This document shows, piece by piece, positions 25,006 through 28,142 of a DNA stretch of 28,142 nucleotides; position 1 is the first letter of the stretch, and each line of letters begins with the position of its first letter. The DNA comes from Clostridiales bacterium UBA1779. GTDB lineage: Bacteria; Bacillota; Clostridia; Oscillospirales; CAG-272. The translations under genes were made by a program, and so were the position numbers. Below the pieces are notes generated by a model, which worked only from the letters and a program-made list of their open reading frames with translations, made no database searches and was not told where the DNA came from. The stretch spans positions 50,510-78,651 of the forward strand of contig DCGL01000007.1 of assembly GCA_002314565.1 (NCBI GenBank), in the 5' to 3' direction.

Positions 25006-25755
25006 TTATTTTTCAGATACGCTGTTCCTGGTTTCGATATTGTCAGACAGAAACAGAGACTTTAAGAGACGTCTGACCGAAGCGGATTCAAGTCTGTAAA
25101 CGGTATATACGGCTTCGGTATTTCCGGATGCCGCAGCCTCTTCTTCAGCGGATTTTTTTCCTTCTGACGGCAGATAAAACCATCTTCCGGTTTTGTCAAA
25201 GTATATAAGCGTCCCAACCGTAACCGTACTGACGGCACAGCCGTCGTAGCAATAGTGTATCTCTCTTGAAACCGTTTTTTCATCCTTATCCGGAGTCCAA
25301 GAAACGGAAGATGATGACAGGGAAAAAGCTTCCGTCAGCAGAGCGACATTCTCTTTTGAAGCCACGGGATTCTGAAAGCTGTCAAAAAAGATTCTGGTAA
25401 CGCTCTCCCCCGCATATGCCGCGGCGGGAAGAGACCCGCTTTCAGTATATATGACCGTTCCCTTTTCCGTAACGAGAGCCCAGATTTCACCCGACGTGTC
25501 ATATTTCAGGGTATATAGTCCCGCCCCGAGCAGACGGTCGCCGACCTTGCCGATGAATACTCCCGGTTCTGCCATATATGAGTCGTTATCCGGGACCTCA
25601 TGAAGCGTAAGCTTACCGTAGATGACGGTATTGATGTTATCGCCGTATTCGGCAACGACTTCATTTTCTCTTTTCCAGTCACTGACTGCGGCAATAGTGA
25701 TAAGGACCGGAATCAGTATTATTATCGCAATAATTATCAGAGCTTTTTTACTCAT
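25006..25755 (-). CDS. Unknown single-pass membrane protein
   Basis: The 249-residue protein has one N-terminal hydrophobic helix (about 5-24, MSKKALIIIAIIILIPVLIT) and a predicted extracytoplasmic remainder. The body is beta-rich to about residue 190 (GVFIGKVGDRLLGAGLYTLKYD, GTLIYFDKTGRWFYLP). A charged helical segment (KKSAEEEAAASGN) and a short C-terminal helix follow. I recognise no family. The ATG at 25755 has AAAGGAACGG upstream. It follows plsY by 65 bases with no visible terminator between, and it ends before a strong terminator, so it is probably the last gene of the ROK-plsY unit. A lipid or envelope role is possible from context but not shown. Confidence 0.75.
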   Translation of the reverse strand: MSKKALIIIAIIILIPVLITIAAVSDWKRENEVVAEYGDNINTVIYGKLTLHEVPDNDSYMAEPGVFIGKVGDRLLGAGLYTLKYDTSGEIWALVTEKGTVIYTESGSLPAAAYAGESVTRIFFDSFQNPVASKENVALLTEAFSLSSSSVSWTPDKDEKTVSREIHYCYDGCAVSTVTVGTLIYFDKTGRWFYLPSEGKKSAEEEAAASGNTEAVYTVYRLESASVRRLLKSLFLSDNIETRNSVSEK

Positions 25756-25820
25756 TTCCGTTCCTTTCTTCGATAGTAATTCAAAATAAACCGGAATTCC
25801 TGCGATTCACCGTACGGAAA

Positions 25821-26564
25821 TCAGTTCTTTTCCTGATTTTCCTTTTTCTTTTCCCATGGGAATTTGATTTTTGATTCTGTTCCCGAGAAAATTCTGCCCA
25901 GATTTGATTTATGCGCAAGGCAGACGCACACTGTCATAAGCAGTGCAATCGGGAATCTGAGTCCCGATGCCCCTTCCGACTGATAAAACACACGGTAAAC
26001 GATATCGAGGAACAGCGGCATGGTAATTGCCGTCATTATGGACGCGGCAGATACCATTCTGCCGAAATAAAGCACGATGATAAATACGAGTATTCCGATG
26101 ACGAACACCGGCCAGTCGCACAGAAGCATAGTCACGAACATAACGAGAACGCCCTTGCCGCCGCGGAAGCCATAAAATGCCGGGAACATATGACCGAGCA
26201 TGCAGAAAAGTCCTGCAAGCCAGCTTCCGACGTATCCGAGAAGACAGTATCCTGCAATAATTGCAACGATTGCCTTTCCGACATCACCTGCAAAAGTCAG
26301 AATTCCGGCTTTTTTGCCGAAAACGCGGAACATATTCGTCATTCCTGCATTTCCGGATCCGCGCTTTCTGATATCTTCACCGAAAAATCTTTTTGAAAAG
26401 AAGATTGCGGAATTGAAGCAGCCGCAGAAATATGCAGCTGCCGCACATACGAGAGTCAGAACAAGCAGGCAGATCATCATAGCCCCGTCACCGTATTTTG
26501 CTGAAAAGTCTTCGGTACGGAAAAAATAGGAAACTCCTGCTGCCAGAAAATCGTTGAAGGTCAT
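25821..26564 (-). CDS. plsY: Acyl-phosphate:glycerol-3-phosphate acyltransferase PlsY
   Basis: The 247-residue membrane protein makes lysophosphatidic acid, the first step of phospholipid synthesis. All three PlsY motifs are present: KRGSGNAGMTN (67-77; most relatives read GSGNxGATN, so M75 is atypical), GHMFPAFYGFRGGKGV (124-139) and HKSNLGRIFSGTE (218-230). It is longer than the usual near-200 residues because of an N-terminal extension of about 30 residues and a lysine-rich tail (KKKENQEKN). The ATG lies two bases past the stop codon of the ROK kinase gene with no clear ribosome binding site, so translation is probably coupled to it. Confidence 0.93.
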   Translation of the reverse strand: MTFNDFLAAGVSYFFRTEDFSAKYGDGAMMICLLVLTLVCAAAAYFCGCFNSAIFFSKRFFGEDIRKRGSGNAGMTNMFRVFGKKAGILTFAGDVGKAIVAIIAGYCLLGYVGSWLAGLFCMLGHMFPAFYGFRGGKGVLVMFVTMLLCDWPVFVIGILVFIIVLYFGRMVSAASIMTAITMPLFLDIVYRVFYQSEGASGLRFPIALLMTVCVCLAHKSNLGRIFSGTESKIKFPWEKKKENQEKN

Positions 26565-26566
26565 AA

Positions 26567-27520
26567 TCAGAGTTCGGCTGCGCCGATGATGCCGGCATCG
26601 TTTCCGAGCTCGGCAATGCGGATTTCGGTTTCTTTCACAACACCGCCGCCGTACTGAAGGCTGCGGACTTCTTCGGCTACCGGTTTGAGAAGATTGTCTT
26701 TTTCATTTGATATTCCGCCGCCGATGGAAATAATTTCCGGCTGGAATATGTTTACAATATTGGCAATACCCTCGGCAAGATAATGAACGTATTCGTCGAC
26801 GATTTCTTTTGCATCAGGGTCACCGGAACGCATGGCATCCCATGAGGTTCTTGCGGTGATTTTTCCTCTCTTCTCTGCAAGTTCTGCCATAACGCTGCGG
26901 CGTCCGGTCTTCTCTGCTTCTTCGATTTTCTCTTTCGTTCTCTTTATCAGAGCGGTTGCAGAGCTGTATGCTTCCCAGCATCCGTGTCTGCCGCATGAGC
27001 AGGGTCTGCCGTCAACGGAAATCACGATATGTCCAAGTTCTCCTCCGGCTCCGTTGAATCCGGAATAAATCTTATCGTTGATTACGATTCCTCCGCCCAC
27101 ACCGGTTCCGAGGGTAATCATTACGGAATTATGGCTCCCCTTTGCGGCTCCTGCCACTGCCTCGCCCCAGGCTGCGGCATTGGCGTCGTTTGCAACGCTG
27201 ATTTTATCTACGGGGAAATCGCGTCTGAGCAGTTCGACAAGGGGGAATTTTCGGAAGGGGAGATTGTTTGCATATTCAATGACACCTGTTTCGGTATTAA
27301 CGGTTCCGGGACTTGCAATTCCGACGGATTCAATTTCGGAAATATCAACGTTTTCCGCGGCAATAAGGTCGCGGCATACCTTTGCCATATCGGCAACGAT
27401 AAGTTCAGGGGCTCTCTGAGCCTCAGTGGGAATGCTGAGTTTTCTGACGATTTCAAGTTTTTCCGATACGAGTCCGACGGCGATGTTAGTCCCGCCGAGA
27501 TCTATTCCTATTCTGTACAT
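26567..27520 (-). CDS. glcK: ROK-family glucokinase
   Basis: The 317-residue cytosolic sugar kinase has the ATP-binding DLGGTN at 7-12 and the catalytic Asp of NDANAAAWGE at about 112. The ROK signature with zinc site is GHIVIS...CSCGRHGCWE (about 163-183; His164 and Cys174, 176, 181). The C-terminal ATP motif is SIGGGIS. It most likely phosphorylates glucose; other hexoses or N-acylated sugars are possible. I chose the ATG at 27520 (GAGG six bases upstream) over a GTG four codons earlier. It lies upstream of plsY, with which it is coupled. A role feeding sugar phosphate from the neighbouring transport operon is plausible but not shown. Confidence 0.88.
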   Translation of the reverse strand: MYRIGIDLGGTNIAVGLVSEKLEIVRKLSIPTEAQRAPELIVADMAKVCRDLIAAENVDISEIESVGIASPGTVNTETGVIEYANNLPFRKFPLVELLRRDFPVDKISVANDANAAAWGEAVAGAAKGSHNSVMITLGTGVGGGIVINDKIYSGFNGAGGELGHIVISVDGRPCSCGRHGCWEAYSSATALIKRTKEKIEEAEKTGRRSVMAELAEKRGKITARTSWDAMRSGDPDAKEIVDEYVHYLAEGIANIVNIFQPEIISIGGGISNEKDNLLKPVAEEVRSLQYGGGVVKETEIRIAELGNDAGIIGAAEL

Positions 27521-27552
27521 AACAATCCTCACAAAATTTCGTTATTATTACC

Positions 27553-27572
27553 TTTCAGGCATTCGCCTGAAA
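27553..27572. other. Perfect inverted repeat upstream of the ROK gene
   Basis: TTTCAGGC and GCCTGAAA pair over a 4-base loop, 33 bases upstream of the ATG. No clear -10/-35 pair was found beside it. It could be a terminator remnant, an operator or an mRNA leader hairpin. Confidence 0.4.
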
Positions 27573-27594
27573 ACCGGGATCCGGTATAATCAGA

Positions 27595-27611
27595 CTGCCG
27601 GGAAACGGCAG
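27595..27611 (-). terminator. Hairpin after the MurA-type gene, weak terminator
   Basis: CTGCCG and CGGCAG pair perfectly over a 5-base loop, 12 bases past the stop codon at 27624. The tail is only partly T-rich, so termination may be leaky. Confidence 0.5.
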
Positions 27612-27623
27612 GTACAAAGTCGG

Positions 27624-28142
27624 TCAGGCTCCGTCGTCGATGAGACGGATATCGGCGCCGATACCTGCAAGCTTTCCGACGATATTGTCGTAACCGCGCT
27701 CAATCGTCTCAATCTGGCGGATTTCGGTCGTTCCTTCGGCGGCAAGTCCTGCAATGATAAGTGCTGCACCGGCACGCAGGTCAACCGCATTGACGGGAGC
27801 GCCGCAGAGCTTTTCTTTTCCGATAATCGTTGCCGTTCTGCCGGCTACGATGATTTCGGCGTTCATTTTAACAAGCTCGTCGGCATATCTGAAGCGGTTG
27901 TCGAATACGCCTTCGGTAATAACCGAGGCTCCGTCGGCAAAGGCAAGCAGCGCACCGAACTGAGGATGCATATCCGTCGGGAATCCGGGATAGAAGAAGG
28001 TCTTGATATTTACGTTTGAAAGCCGTCCGTTTGCCGAGACGGTCAGAGAATCCTCTTCCTCATCGACACCGGCCCCCATTTCTATGAGCTTTGCCGTAAC
28101 GGTTTCCATATGCTTGGGAATAACACCGCTGACAGTGACGCG
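27624..28142 (-). CDS. murA: UDP-N-acetylglucosamine 1-carboxyvinyltransferase (MurA type), C-terminal part
   Basis: The frame is open to the right edge (RVTVSGVIPKHMETV...), so the 5' end is outside. The visible 172 residues match the MurA/EPSP synthase fold. YPGFPTDMHPQ, VFDNRFRYADELVKMNA and DLRAGAALIIAGLAAEGTT align with MurA sequences, the last carrying the conserved substrate-binding Arg. MurA transfers enolpyruvate to UDP-GlcNAc, the first committed step of peptidoglycan synthesis. The active-site Cys would lie outside the window. Ser or Ala substitutions are seen in some positions, but no defect is evident. Low-GC Gram-positives often carry two paralogues; which one this is cannot be told. 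Confidence 0.9.
   Translation of the reverse strand, partial: RVTVSGVIPKHMETVTAKLIEMGAGVDEEEDSLTVSANGRLSNVNIKTFFYPGFPTDMHPQFGALLAFADGASVITEGVFDNRFRYADELVKMNAEIIVAGRTATIIGKEKLCGAPVNAVDLRAGAALIIAGLAAEGTTEIRQIETIERGYDNIVGKLAGIGADIRLIDDGA

Noticed and set aside
27029..27589. Plus-strand 186-codon frame
   Set aside because: Antisense to the ROK kinase, whose ATP, Asp and zinc motifs are intact.
27426..28019. Plus-strand 197-codon frame
   Set aside because: Antisense to the MurA-type gene and the ROK kinase start; it lacks a recognisable product.

Overview
The window reads as a chromosomal segment of a Gram-positive-type, low-to-moderate-GC Bacillota, most likely an uncultured or gut-associated Clostridia (inference). 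The reasons are Shine-Dalgarno sites of the AGGAGG type before nearly every gene, near-consensus TTGACA-N17-TATAAT promoters, rho-independent hairpin terminators, and the gene set: GreA, PlsY, a ROK kinase, RlmB, and the paired TIGR03960-type and DUF2344-type radical SAM genes. Every convincing gene lies on the minus strand, so the region is transcribed from right to left. I see no tRNA, rRNA, CRISPR array, insertion sequence or phage gene.

Layout in the direction of transcription. (1) 28142-27624: the 3' part of a MurA-type gene. (2) 27520-25006: ROK glucokinase, PlsY acyltransferase and an unknown single-pass membrane protein, closed by a terminator at 24915-24949. (3) A 460-base gap with inverted repeats and one strong promoter at 24515-24487. 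(4) 24454-8705: a tightly packed seven-gene operon of about 15.7 kb. It encodes a 1176-residue secreted solute-binding protein with two N-terminal beta-sandwich domains, a MalF/MalG-like permease pair, an NHL/TPR/YIP1 membrane protein, a 2016-residue secreted DUF5696-like protein with about 980 residues of inserted helix, and a second permease pair with extra segments in both subunits. It ends in a terminator at 8660-8690. (5) 8500-5184: rlmB and a protein built like a P1B-type ATPase but lacking every catalytic motif. (6) 5032-2499: a radical SAM enzyme and its partner. (7) 2371-988: greA and a lytic-transglycosylase-like protein. (8) 837-1: the 5' part of a D-2-hydroxyacid dehydrogenase, running off the left edge.

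The most unusual content is the seven-gene operon. It has two permease pairs, one candidate solute-binding protein and no ATPase gene. Two proteins of unknown purpose with predicted extracellular parts are encoded between the pairs. My reading (inference) is a cell-surface glycan or polymer capture and uptake machine energised by a shared ATPase encoded elsewhere. The second notable item is the P-type-ATPase-like pseudoenzyme beside rlmB, which keeps the eight-helix membrane plan but has no phosphorylation site.
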